A stretch of DNA of 64,000 bases, from contig CAMPYS010000003.1 in NCBI GenBank assembly GCA_946998295.1, forward strand, positions 50,056 to 114,055, given 5' to 3'. A program made the translations under genes and the position numbers. Below the pieces are notes generated by a model that had not been told where the DNA came from, made no database searches, and was given only the letters and a program-made list of their open reading frames with translations. Of this stretch, positions 28,652 through 37,381 are shown piece after piece. Source of the stretch: an uncultured Prevotella sp. GTDB lineage: Bacteria > Bacteroidota > Bacteroidia > Bacteroidales > Bacteroidaceae. Every line of letters begins with the position of its first letter. Position 1 is the first letter of the stretch.

Positions 28652-29314
28652 ATGGCAATAACCAACATATTCATTATGAAAACAAAATATAAAGAAATAA
28701 CATTTTATATATATGATGGTATGAATAGTATAGAACGTAATATAAAACGTTTTATAGATATATTTCTATCACTTATAGCCTTAATATTATTTTCTCCATT
28801 ATTTATAATTTGTTTTTTTGCTGTTAAATATTCAGATGGTGGTGATGCTATTTTCAAACAAGAACGCATAGGTAGATTTGGTAGACCGTTTTATATTTAT
28901 AAATTTCGCAGTATGCGAATGGATGCTGAAAAAGATGGCCCTCAGCTTTATAGGCATGAAAAAGATAATCGCCTTACAGCTGTTGGACATTTCTTACGTA
29001 CTCACCATTTAGACGAATTGCCACAACTATGGAATGTATTAGTAGGCGATATGTCATTTATAGGTCCACGTCCAGAACGCAAATATTATATAGACCAAAT
29101 AATGAAACATGATAATAGATATACTTTTCTTTATCAAGTACGTCCAGGTGTAACATCGTATGCCACACTATATAATGGTTATACTGATACTATGGAAAAA
29201 ATGTTGAAGAGGTTAGAACTTGATTTATATTATTTAGAGCATCGCTCATTATGGTTTGATTTTAAGATACTAATTAAAACTTTTTACAATATAGTTTTTG
29301 GTAAAAAGTTTTAA
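28652..29314 (+). CDS. Initiating sugar-phosphate transferase (undecaprenyl-phosphate, short form)
   Basis: This 220-residue protein has one N-terminal membrane hairpin (DIFLSLIALILFSPLFIICF) and the bacterial sugar transferase core: IFKQERIGRFGRPFYIYKFRSM-type region (about 70-91), HLDELPQLWNVLVGDMSF, IGPRPERKYYI and VRPGVTSYATLYNGYT. It would start the repeat unit by moving a sugar phosphate from a nucleotide sugar onto undecaprenyl phosphate. It has no extra membrane domain, so it is the short PglC/WbaP-core type. An in-frame ATG at 28676 is an alternative start. It is the last gene of the locus, 85 bp after the previous one. Confidence 0.9.
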   Translation: MAITNIFIMKTKYKEITFYIYDGMNSIERNIKRFIDIFLSLIALILFSPLFIICFFAVKYSDGGDAIFKQERIGRFGRPFYIYKFRSMRMDAEKDGPQLYRHEKDNRLTAVGHFLRTHHLDELPQLWNVLVGDMSFIGPRPERKYYIDQIMKHDNRYTFLYQVRPGVTSYATLYNGYTDTMEKMLKRLELDLYYLEHRSLWFDFKILIKTFYNIVFGKKF

Positions 29315-29567
29315 AAAGATTTTATACAAGATATACGTAAATATAGCTATTTAAGCACAACTGAATAATATTTTTGTTTCACAAGGAAATACATATTGTA
29401 TGCCTATAATAGATACAAAATATATACAAAACCGAATTTTAAATCTTGACATTTCTTGATAATATATAACGGTAAATTATCTATATTAAAGAGCTATTTT
29501 TACTAAAACTTTACACATTATATCTATCTAAAAAACAGAATTTTATAAGACACTTAACAATAATGAA

Positions 29568-29726
29568 AATAGTTTAAGTTAATCCGCAGTTGCGTTCCTT
29601 ATACTAACGCAGTTGCGTTCCTTATACTAACACAATTGCGTTCCTTATAGAAACGCAGTTGCGTTCCTTATAGAAACGTATAATCGTTTCTATAAGGAAC
29701 GCTGTTACACTTTAACTTAAACTATT
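29568..29726. repeat. Nested repeat element: tandem 23-bp repeats inside 15-bp inverted termini
   Basis: The outer ends form a perfect 15-bp inverted repeat, aatagtttaagttaa at 29568-29582 and its complement at 29712-29726. Inside are four direct repeats of 23 bp (29585-29607, 29608-29630, 29631-29653, 29654-29676), each containing ttgcgttccttata. Units 1 and 2 are identical; units 3 and 4 end in gaaa instead of ctaa. A complementary copy at 29685-29702 can pair with unit 4. No target-site duplication or coding sequence is evident. It looks like a MITE-like or terminator-like element; its nature is not known to me. Confidence 0.75.
29661..29702. terminator. 18-bp perfect hairpin within the nested repeat
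   Basis: Arm 29661-29678 (gcgttccttatagaaacg) pairs perfectly with 29685-29702 around a 6-nt loop. It lies between convergent operons and could act as a bidirectional terminator, although no strong T-tract directly follows on either strand. Confidence 0.5.
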
Positions 29727-29841
29727 CTTAAACCTCTTTTTCTTGATAAATTTTCTTTATAATTAGTAAATTTATGGACGTACTGTTAGATCTTACTGTA
29801 TTACTATTTATTGCTTTTTATTCTTGTTTTTGTTACTTCTA

Positions 29842-31647
29842 TCATTTTCTATGTTTAACTATTTTATCGTAATCTTTACCATCCGCAATTATTCTGTGCT
29901 TAGGTCTATATTGTTCACATAGTGGGCAACGCTCTGGTTTGTGATATATTGTTTTAAGACCTGAAACATGGAAAATGAGTTGACAAATATTATCACTCAT
30001 ATATGGTTTATCTTTAGCCTTTCGAGTGGCAGCTACAATATTAGGGTAACGTTTAATAAACGAATTAGAGAACCATACAACAAGAGGAATTTCATATTGA
30101 TACTTAAGAGCTTGAACTTCCATACCTGTTTCTGGACTTACACGTCCCTCAGAATCTCTATAGTCATATACCTCTTCGCCATGATCTGATAGATACACCA
30201 TAACTGCAGGTTTATCGGCATAGAACGATGCTATTTTCTTAATCACACAGTCGTTATAATATGTTGCATTGTCATAATCTGCAATTTCTTTACGTTTACT
30301 ATCTGTTAAATAAGGGGCCTTGTTAGGACAGTCCTTTTCAGAAAATCGAGTATATTCTGCTGTATGAGGATAACGGGTATCAAAGGATACATGTTGCCCT
30401 AAGAGGTGAAACATAATAAGATTATGCCTAATAGGTTTAAGAGCTTCTGTATGTAGAAAGTTATCTATTAGTTCTCCATCATACTTAAAAACCTTATTTG
30501 CAGTTGCATCATATGAATAATTCATAATAGTTTTATTATAGAAAAAAGAGTTTGCAGTAAAATCATAAAACGCATTAACATCAAAACTACGTTGGTTATC
30601 CCAAAATGTCACTTTATATCCTGCTTTCTTAAATAACATAGGAAAGAATGGAGAATTGTACCATTTTTCATTATACATAAGACTATTACAACAAAAAGAA
30701 TTTTTTTGAGCATTTGTTGTAGAGTTAAAAGGTGTTACCATGTCAGTAAAAGCTATTAAATTACCTTTTTTCTCTTCGCTATCCATAAATGGAGTTGTAT
30801 TCCTTTGGTATCCGTATAATGAAGCATGAGATTTTATATATGATTCGCCTAAAATATAAATAACATATATATCTCTATTATCAATAGCTTTCACTGTGGT
30901 ATTATAAAATAACTTATTACTTTTAACGGCTTGAGTAATTTCTTTAGATACAACACTTATCATATATTCAGAATATATTGTAGCAGAAATAGCATCCATA
31001 GATTTTGCACTTATTCCAAATGACCAATGATCAAGTTCGCCTACATCACATTTTCTCATATCATTAAATATATGAGTTTGATATATTCCAAATATGCAAC
31101 TTATAATACTTATAATTCCTATGAATAATTTTAGTTTGCAGGAATTTAGACATCTTTTAAGTGTTAAACTGTATTTCCAACTGTGTTCAATAAAAATAAT
31201 AGCAACTACCATAACTATTATAATTAAATAAGCGATAATAGCTTTGTATGTGAAAGCATAAGTTGCCAAAAATTCAGTTGCTTCTCGACAGTTAGTTTCC
31301 AATATAAATTGAAAAATCAAGGGGGATATGCAAGATTTAAATAACAAATAAACAATTGCAAAGAATGATAATAATATTATACCTATAGCATAAAAAATAG
31401 GTTTTAAAAATTTAATTTTATAAACTATATATGCTACAATTTGTGTGTACATAAAAGTTAGTAAATAGTATTTATATCCTCCAAATTCTTCACATCGTAG
31501 TAAAGTAAGAATATTAGTACCTATAGTAGCAGGAAGTACACATAATGAGAAAAGTAATATAAACGGTAATTCATTAATAATTACTTTCCCACAAAATACT
31601 ATTACATTCTTTATATTTGCAATTATATTAATTAGTATTCGACTCAT
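29842..31647 (-). CDS. Phosphoethanolamine-transferase-like membrane sulfatase-fold protein (copy 1, downstream)
   Basis: This 601-residue inner-membrane protein has about five N-terminal transmembrane segments (to about residue 190) and a periplasmic alkaline-phosphatase/sulfatase-fold domain. Catalytic-type motifs are YILGESYIKSHASLYG (metal-binding Glu), RNTTPFMD, NSTTNAQKNSF (probable Thr nucleophile), TFWDNQRSFD and YLSDHGEEVYD (metal-binding Asp-His). These resemble EptA/CptA-type enzymes that place phosphoethanolamine on lipid A or core sugars. From about residue 261 to the end it is identical to the upstream copy, whereas the N-terminal half differs. The stop codon is TGA here and TAA in the other copy. 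The gap between the copies is 24 bp, so they are probably one operon. Confidence 0.85.
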   Translation of the reverse strand: MSRILINIIANIKNVIVFCGKVIINELPFILLFSLCVLPATIGTNILTLLRCEEFGGYKYYLLTFMYTQIVAYIVYKIKFLKPIFYAIGIILLSFFAIVYLLFKSCISPLIFQFILETNCREATEFLATYAFTYKAIIAYLIIIVMVVAIIFIEHSWKYSLTLKRCLNSCKLKLFIGIISIISCIFGIYQTHIFNDMRKCDVGELDHWSFGISAKSMDAISATIYSEYMISVVSKEITQAVKSNKLFYNTTVKAIDNRDIYVIYILGESYIKSHASLYGYQRNTTPFMDSEEKKGNLIAFTDMVTPFNSTTNAQKNSFCCNSLMYNEKWYNSPFFPMLFKKAGYKVTFWDNQRSFDVNAFYDFTANSFFYNKTIMNYSYDATANKVFKYDGELIDNFLHTEALKPIRHNLIMFHLLGQHVSFDTRYPHTAEYTRFSEKDCPNKAPYLTDSKRKEIADYDNATYYNDCVIKKIASFYADKPAVMVYLSDHGEEVYDYRDSEGRVSPETGMEVQALKYQYEIPLVVWFSNSFIKRYPNIVAATRKAKDKPYMSDNICQLIFHVSGLKTIYHKPERCPLCEQYRPKHRIIADGKDYDKIVKHRK

Positions 31648-31671
31648 ATAATAAGGTATATCTAAAATACT

Positions 31672-33486
31672 TTATTTTCTATGTTTAACTATTTTATCGT
31701 AATCTTTACCATCCGCAATTATTCTGTGCTTAGGTCTATATTGTTCACATAGTGGGCAACGCTCTGGTTTGTGATATATTGTTTTAAGACCTGAAACATG
31801 GAAAATGAGTTGACAAATATTATCACTCATATATGGTTTATCTTTAGCCTTTCGAGTGGCAGCTACAATATTAGGGTAACGTTTAATAAACGAATTAGAG
31901 AACCATACAACAAGAGGAATTTCATATTGATACTTAAGAGCTTGAACTTCCATACCTGTTTCTGGACTTACACGTCCCTCAGAATCTCTATAGTCATATA
32001 CCTCTTCGCCATGATCTGATAGATACACCATAACTGCAGGTTTATCGGCATAGAACGATGCTATTTTCTTAATCACACAGTCGTTATAATATGTTGCATT
32101 GTCATAATCTGCAATTTCTTTACGTTTACTATCTGTTAAATAAGGGGCCTTGTTAGGACAGTCCTTTTCAGAAAATCGAGTATATTCTGCTGTATGAGGA
32201 TAACGGGTATCAAAGGATACATGTTGCCCTAAGAGGTGAAACATAATAAGATTATGCCTAATAGGTTTAAGAGCTTCTGTATGTAGAAAGTTATCTATTA
32301 GTTCTCCATCATACTTAAAAACCTTATTTGCAGTTGCATCATATGAATAATTCATAATAGTTTTATTATAGAAAAAAGAGTTTGCAGTAAAATCATAAAA
32401 CGCATTAACATCAAAACTACGTTGGTTATCCCAAAATGTCACTTTATATCCTGCTTTCTTAAATAACATAGGAAAGAATGGAGAATTGTACCATTTTTCA
32501 TTATACATAAGACTATTACAACAAAAAGAATTTTTTTGAGCATTTGTTGTAGAGTTAAAAGGTGTTACCATGTCAGTAAAAGCTATTAAATTACCTTTTT
32601 TCTCTTCGCTATCCATAAATGGAGTTGTATTCCTTTGGTATCCGTATAATGAAGCATGAGATTTTATATATGATTCGCCTAAAATATAAATAACATAAAT
32701 TGAGTCCTTGTTAAGTTTGTCCACACTTACAACAGCAGCTCTATTGTTATGTAGATTATTAGCATATTGTACAGCAAGATTAACCTCGTGTGAAACTATA
32801 GTTGGAGAATATAAAGAATAAACAATAGCTGTAATAGCATCCATAGAAACTGAATCGTAAATAGAAGCCCAATCATTAAGTGCTTCGCTATCGTTACATT
32901 TAACCATTTCATAATATATCGTAGTCGTGTTATATAAACCTAAAATAAAAGTTATAATTCCGATTGTCCCAATATATAACTTATTTATTTTTTGTCGCAA
33001 GTTACACTTATTCCACCAACGTTCTATAAAAATAATAGCTATAATCATTATAATAATACCAATATAACTAATTATGGCTTTAGTTGTAAGACCATACGTT
33101 ATAATAAATTCAGTTGCTTCACGATAGTTAGTTTCTAAAATAAATTGAACTATTAAGGGGGATATGCAAGATTTAAATAACAAATAAACTATTAGAAAAA
33201 ATGAAAATAGTATTATACCTATAGCATAAAAAATAGGTTTTAAAAATTTAACCTTATAAATGATAAAAGCTAAAACTTGTGTATATACTAATGATAATAG
33301 ATAGTAACACCAAGCATCGCCCAATTCACCTCGCTTAACAATATCTCCAATATTTACTTTAATTGTAGCTGGAAGTATGCACAATAAAAAAAATATAATA
33401 AAAGGTAGTTCGCTAATAATTACTTTTCCCCACCATAAAGCAATATTACGTAGCACTATGGTGATATTCTTTGCTGTTTTATTCAT
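31672..33486 (-). CDS. Phosphoethanolamine-transferase-like membrane sulfatase-fold protein (copy 2, upstream)
   Basis: This 604-residue paralogue is the first gene of the leftward pair. It has the same plan: about five N-terminal membrane helices (for example KPIFYAIGIILFSFFLIVYL), then the periplasmic catalytic domain with YILGESYIKSH, NSTTNAQKNSF and YLSDHGEEVYD. Its residues 264-604 are identical to the downstream copy. Its first 263 residues are only partly similar, best conserved around KSCISPLI and the REATEF segment. Both copies probably act on lipid A or surface glycan headgroups, perhaps with different partners set by the membrane half. A promoter lies at 33517-33547. Confidence 0.85.
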   Translation of the reverse strand: MNKTAKNITIVLRNIALWWGKVIISELPFIIFFLLCILPATIKVNIGDIVKRGELGDAWCYYLLSLVYTQVLAFIIYKVKFLKPIFYAIGIILFSFFLIVYLLFKSCISPLIVQFILETNYREATEFIITYGLTTKAIISYIGIIIMIIAIIFIERWWNKCNLRQKINKLYIGTIGIITFILGLYNTTTIYYEMVKCNDSEALNDWASIYDSVSMDAITAIVYSLYSPTIVSHEVNLAVQYANNLHNNRAAVVSVDKLNKDSIYVIYILGESYIKSHASLYGYQRNTTPFMDSEEKKGNLIAFTDMVTPFNSTTNAQKNSFCCNSLMYNEKWYNSPFFPMLFKKAGYKVTFWDNQRSFDVNAFYDFTANSFFYNKTIMNYSYDATANKVFKYDGELIDNFLHTEALKPIRHNLIMFHLLGQHVSFDTRYPHTAEYTRFSEKDCPNKAPYLTDSKRKEIADYDNATYYNDCVIKKIASFYADKPAVMVYLSDHGEEVYDYRDSEGRVSPETGMEVQALKYQYEIPLVVWFSNSFIKRYPNIVAATRKAKDKPYMSDNICQLIFHVSGLKTIYHKPERCPLCEQYRPKHRIIADGKDYDKIVKHRK

Positions 33487-33516
33487 ATAAATTTACGATT
33501 ATAATATATTTTCGTG

Positions 33517-33547
33517 CAAATATATTAAATTCAAATTATATCTGCAA
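33517..33547 (-). promoter_or_regulatory. Bacteroidetes-type promoter for the transferase pair
   Basis: On the minus strand TTG (33547-33545) is followed after 20 nt by TATATTTG (33524-33517), about 30 bp before the copy 2 start. It shares a 123-bp divergent region with the ansA promoter. Confidence 0.5.
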
Positions 33548-33573
33548 TTTTATCAGCTTTAAAGGTTTTTTAT

Positions 33574-33581
33574 TATCTTTG
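33574..33581 (+). promoter_or_regulatory. -7 element for ansA
   Basis: TATCTTTG followed by CC matches TAnnTTTG and lies 28 bp before the ansA start. The -33 element is not a clear match. Confidence 0.5.
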
Positions 33582-33609
33582 CCAAACTAAATAAAATATT
33601 AAGTACTAT

Positions 33610-34653
33610 ATGAAACGAACTGAAAGAGTTTTATTAATCTATACTGGAGGAACAATAGGTATGGGTTGTAATCCTAACACTGGGGCGTTAGAGCCTTTAG
33701 ATTTTGATCATCTATCTGACAACCTTCCAGAGTTAAAACAAATAACTACAGAAGTTAACAGTTATCAGTTTATTCCAGCTATAGATTCGTCTGATATGTC
33801 TCCTAAGTTTTGGAGTGAAATAGTAAACATAATAGCTGAACGCTATGATGATTATGATGGTTTTGTTATCCTGCATGGTACAGATACGATGTCGTATACA
33901 GCTTCAGCTCTTTCCTTTATGTTTGAAAATCTAACTAAGCCTGTTATCCTTACTGGCTCTCAATTGCCAATAGGTCAGTTAAGAACTGATGGTAAAGAAA
34001 ATTTGATGACAAGTATAGAACTTGCTGCAGCCTTTAATAAGAATGAAACACCTATAGTACCAGAAGTGTGTATATACTTTAATGGGCATCTTCTTCGAGG
34101 AAATCGTTCTACCAAACAGAGCGCTGACGAATATAATGCTTTTGAATCTTTTAACTATGCCCATTTATGTGAAGCAGGAGTAACCTTTAATTTCAAGAAA
34201 CACTTGATATTAAAACCTGATTTTACAAAACCAATGATACCTCATACATATTTAGATAGTAATTTATTTGTTTTTTCACTATTCCCAGGTGCAGAAGAAA
34301 ATATAGTAAAACATGTTATAGATTCTCCTTCCTTACGAAGCATAGTATTACGCTCGTATGGAAGCGGTAACGCTCCAACATCACCATGGTTAACAAAGTT
34401 GTTAAAATCTGCTACAGAACGTGGAGTTATCATAGTAAATGTTAGCCAATGTGTTAGTGGTCAGGCAGATATGAATAGATATGATACAGGCTACCAACTT
34501 AAAGATGCAGGGGTAATAAGTGGATATGACACAACTGTAGAAGCTGCTGTCACTAAATTAATGTTCCTTCAAGGTCTGTATGATGATACTAAACAGATTA
34601 GACAATTTATGGAACGCGCTATAGCTGGTGAAATAACTATACCAGAAAAGTAA
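33610..34653 (+). CDS. ansA: Type I (cytoplasmic) L-asparaginase
   Basis: This 347-residue enzyme hydrolyses asparagine to aspartate and ammonia. The first catalytic motif IYTGGTIGM (about 10-18) holds the nucleophilic Thr. The second, VILHGTDTMSYTASALSFM (about 86-104), holds the Thr-Asp pair, and RTDGKENL carries the catalytic Lys. No signal peptide is present, which fits the cytoplasmic type. It precedes the Ca2+ ATPase gene by 19 bp, and the two may be co-transcribed. Confidence 0.92.
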   Translation: MKRTERVLLIYTGGTIGMGCNPNTGALEPLDFDHLSDNLPELKQITTEVNSYQFIPAIDSSDMSPKFWSEIVNIIAERYDDYDGFVILHGTDTMSYTASALSFMFENLTKPVILTGSQLPIGQLRTDGKENLMTSIELAAAFNKNETPIVPEVCIYFNGHLLRGNRSTKQSADEYNAFESFNYAHLCEAGVTFNFKKHLILKPDFTKPMIPHTYLDSNLFVFSLFPGAEENIVKHVIDSPSLRSIVLRSYGSGNAPTSPWLTKLLKSATERGVIIVNVSQCVSGQADMNRYDTGYQLKDAGVISGYDTTVEAAVTKLMFLQGLYDDTKQIRQFMERAIAGEITIPEK

Positions 34654-34672
34654 TAGATCTTGATAAACATAA

Positions 34673-37369
34673 ATGACACAAAAACATCATTATAAAGGAC
34701 TTTCTGCTCGTCAAATAGAAGAAAGTAGGAGGCTATATGGTACAAATATTTTAACTTCACATAAGAAAAAAACATTATGGAAAGAATATGTTGAAAAACT
34801 TAACGACCCATTAATAATAATTCTATTTATAGCAGGAGCTTTTTCTATAGGTATTTCATGTTATGAAATATTAAGTTTAAATAAAGTATTTAGCGTTTTT
34901 TTTGAGCCTATTGGTATTTTTGTTGCTATATTCTTAGCTACTGGACTTTCATTTTATTTTGAGCACAAAGCTAATAAAGAATTTAATATTTTAAATAGTG
35001 TAAATGATGAAGAGAGTGTTGAAGTAATACGTAATAATTACGTGACTTTAATACCCCGTAAAGATGTTGTTGTAGGAGATATTATTGTTTTAAAAGCAGG
35101 AGATGAAGTTCCTGCAGATGCAGAAATTTTAAATTCTATATCACTTAATATAGATGAGTCAACTTTAACAGGAGAGCCAATATGCTATAAAAGTGCTAAT
35201 CGTATAGATTTTGATAACAAAGCCACTTATCCTACAAACCATGTTTTAAAGGGGACAAAAGTTATGGAAGGGCATGCTATATGCAAGGTTTTTGCTGTTG
35301 GTAACAAAACAGAACAAGGAAAAGTTTTTGAAAGTATACAGATTGATGATAGTGTAAAAACTCCTCTCAATCAACAGTTAAATGGCTTAAGCTATTGGAT
35401 TACAAAAATAAGTTATGTGCTTGCAACTTTAATAATAATTGGACGTATTACTATTTATTTTATAACAAACGGCACAAACTGTTTTAATTCAATGGAAGAA
35501 TTTGCACCTTTCATTGCATATATTCTTCAATCATTAATGATTGCTATCACACTAATAGTTGTGGCTGTACCAGAGGGGTTACCAATGGCTGTAACATTAA
35601 GTTTAGCTTACAGTATGCGACGCATGCTAAAAACAAATAACTTGGTTAGAAAAATGCACGCTTGCGAAACTATGGGTGCTACTACTGTAATTTGTACAGA
35701 TAAAACAGGAACATTAACACAGAACCTTATGAGTGTAGCAGAACTAAAATTATATAATGACATTGATGAAGCACTCATAAATGAAGGTATATCTGTTAAC
35801 TCTACAGCTTCTATTAATTTTACAAATAATGAGCATCCACAAGTTATAGGAAATCCTACAGAGGGAGCTTTACTCTTATGGCTTAATGAACATGGAACTA
35901 ATTATCAAACAATACGAGAAAAAACAAAGACGCTCTCAGAAATACCTTTTTCTACAGAACGTAAATATATGGCTACTATAGTAGAGTCGAATGTTGTAAA
36001 AGATAAAAAGGTTTTATATGTTAAGGGAGCTCCAGAAATTATATATTCACTTTGCAAAAACACTAAAATAAAAAAACAAGATATAGAAGCACAACTATCA
36101 AGCTATCAAGCACATGCAATGCGTACACTTGGTTTTGCCTACCAAATAATAGATAATAATGAAAATGTTTTTGACAATAATAACAATATTATTACTGATA
36201 AATTACAGTTTATAGCAATTGCAGCTATTAGCGACCCTATAAGAAAGGAAGTTCCTAATGCCGTAAAAAAGTGTATTGATGCGGGAATAAGTATAAAAAT
36301 AGTTACAGGAGATACATCTGGTACAGCAAAAGAAATAGCTCGACAAATAAATTTATGGGATGATAATACTGATACAGATGATGATAATATTATTACTGGG
36401 ATAGAGCTATCATCCTTATCTGACTTAGAACTTGAGAAACGTATTTCTGACTTTAAAATTATTTCACGAGCTCGCCCTATGGATAAGAAACGTTTAGTAG
36501 AAACATTGAAAAAACTTGGAAACGTAGTAGCTGTAACTGGAGATGGAACAAATGATGCACCTGCGTTAAGAGCTGCTCATGTTGGTTTATCAATGGGAGA
36601 TGGAACAAGTGTAGCAAAGGAAGCCTCAGATATTACTATTATTGATAATTCGTTTAATAGTATTACTAAAGCTGTTATGTGGGGGAGGTCGCTCTATCAA
36701 AATATTCAACGCTTTCTACTTTTCCAACTGACAGTGAATATCACAGCATGTTTACTCGTAGTATTTGGTGCCTTTATGGGAACAGAATCTCCACTTACTG
36801 TAACGCAAATGTTATGGATAAACCTAATTATGGACACTTTTGCAGCTATGGCATTAGCCTCTCTACCACCATCAGAAAGGGTAATGAAAGATAAGCCACG
36901 CAATCGTAATGCTTTCATACTTAGTAAATCCATGATTAATGAAATAATTGGTGTTGGGGGAATATTCTTTATTATTCTGATTACACTGTTATTTATTTTC
37001 CAACATACAAATATTACACAATTAACAGACTTATTTAATAATACAATAGGTGCTAAAGGTTATGTAAGTAAATATGAAATTACCCTACTCTTTACCATTT
37101 TTGTTATGACACACTTCTTTTATCTATTCAATTCTGCTGCTTTCAATACTGGTCATAGCACAATATATTTTAAACAGTCTTACGGCCTTATTAGTATTGC
37201 TATTATAATTTTAGTTGGTCAAATTACGATGGTTGAACTTCCTATCTTACAACAATTTTTCAATGTTGTAGGACTTAAATTAATTGATTGGGTTATTATA
37301 TTTATTAGTTCGTCAATCGTTATATGGATACGTGAAATTTGGCATATCATAAGAAAACGACAAATATAA
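34673..37369 (+). CDS. P-type Ca2+-transporting ATPase (PMCA/P2B-like)
   Basis: This 898-residue inner-membrane pump shows the full P-type order: N-terminal cation-ATPase domain (HHYKGLSARQIEESRRLYG), two membrane helices, actuator domain with LTGEPI, the ion-binding helix VVAVPEGLPMAVTLSLAYSM, the phosphorylation motif CTDKTGTLTQ, nucleotide domain with KGAPE, hinge GDGTNDAPALRAAHVG, and a C-terminal six-helix block. The PEGLP motif points to Ca2+ of the plasma-membrane type. It would export Ca2+ from the cytoplasm. It ends only 12 bp from the end of the convergent nuclease gene. Confidence 0.93.
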   Translation: MTQKHHYKGLSARQIEESRRLYGTNILTSHKKKTLWKEYVEKLNDPLIIILFIAGAFSIGISCYEILSLNKVFSVFFEPIGIFVAIFLATGLSFYFEHKANKEFNILNSVNDEESVEVIRNNYVTLIPRKDVVVGDIIVLKAGDEVPADAEILNSISLNIDESTLTGEPICYKSANRIDFDNKATYPTNHVLKGTKVMEGHAICKVFAVGNKTEQGKVFESIQIDDSVKTPLNQQLNGLSYWITKISYVLATLIIIGRITIYFITNGTNCFNSMEEFAPFIAYILQSLMIAITLIVVAVPEGLPMAVTLSLAYSMRRMLKTNNLVRKMHACETMGATTVICTDKTGTLTQNLMSVAELKLYNDIDEALINEGISVNSTASINFTNNEHPQVIGNPTEGALLLWLNEHGTNYQTIREKTKTLSEIPFSTERKYMATIVESNVVKDKKVLYVKGAPEIIYSLCKNTKIKKQDIEAQLSSYQAHAMRTLGFAYQIIDNNENVFDNNNNIITDKLQFIAIAAISDPIRKEVPNAVKKCIDAGISIKIVTGDTSGTAKEIARQINLWDDNTDTDDDNIITGIELSSLSDLELEKRISDFKIISRARPMDKKRLVETLKKLGNVVAVTGDGTNDAPALRAAHVGLSMGDGTSVAKEASDITIIDNSFNSITKAVMWGRSLYQNIQRFLLFQLTVNITACLLVVFGAFMGTESPLTVTQMLWINLIMDTFAAMALASLPPSERVMKDKPRNRNAFILSKSMINEIIGVGGIFFIILITLLFIFQHTNITQLTDLFNNTIGAKGYVSKYEITLLFTIFVMTHFFYLFNSAAFNTGHSTIYFKQSYGLISIAIIILVGQITMVELPILQQFFNVVGLKLIDWVIIFISSSIVIWIREIWHIIRKRQI

Positions 37370-37381
37370 AAAGAAAACAAA

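Larger units (their letters stand above)
29315..29841. other. Non-coding zone between the polysaccharide locus and the transferase pair
   Basis: These 527 bases separate two convergent transcription units. I see no credible gene. The first 250 and last 115 bases are plain AT-rich sequence; the middle holds the nested repeat element listed separately. Confidence 0.7.

Noticed and set aside
29450..29480. TTGACA-like sequence as a sigma-70 promoter
   Set aside because: Spacing to any TATAAT-like element is wrong, Bacteroidetes do not use this consensus, and no gene follows.
29585..29676. Tandem repeats as a CRISPR array
   Set aside because: The 23-bp units abut directly with no unique spacers, two units differ from the others, and no cas gene is present.
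29842..33486. The duplicated transferase genes as a pure assembly artefact
   Set aside because: The N-terminal halves and the stop codons differ, so two real copies are more likely; long reads would settle it.
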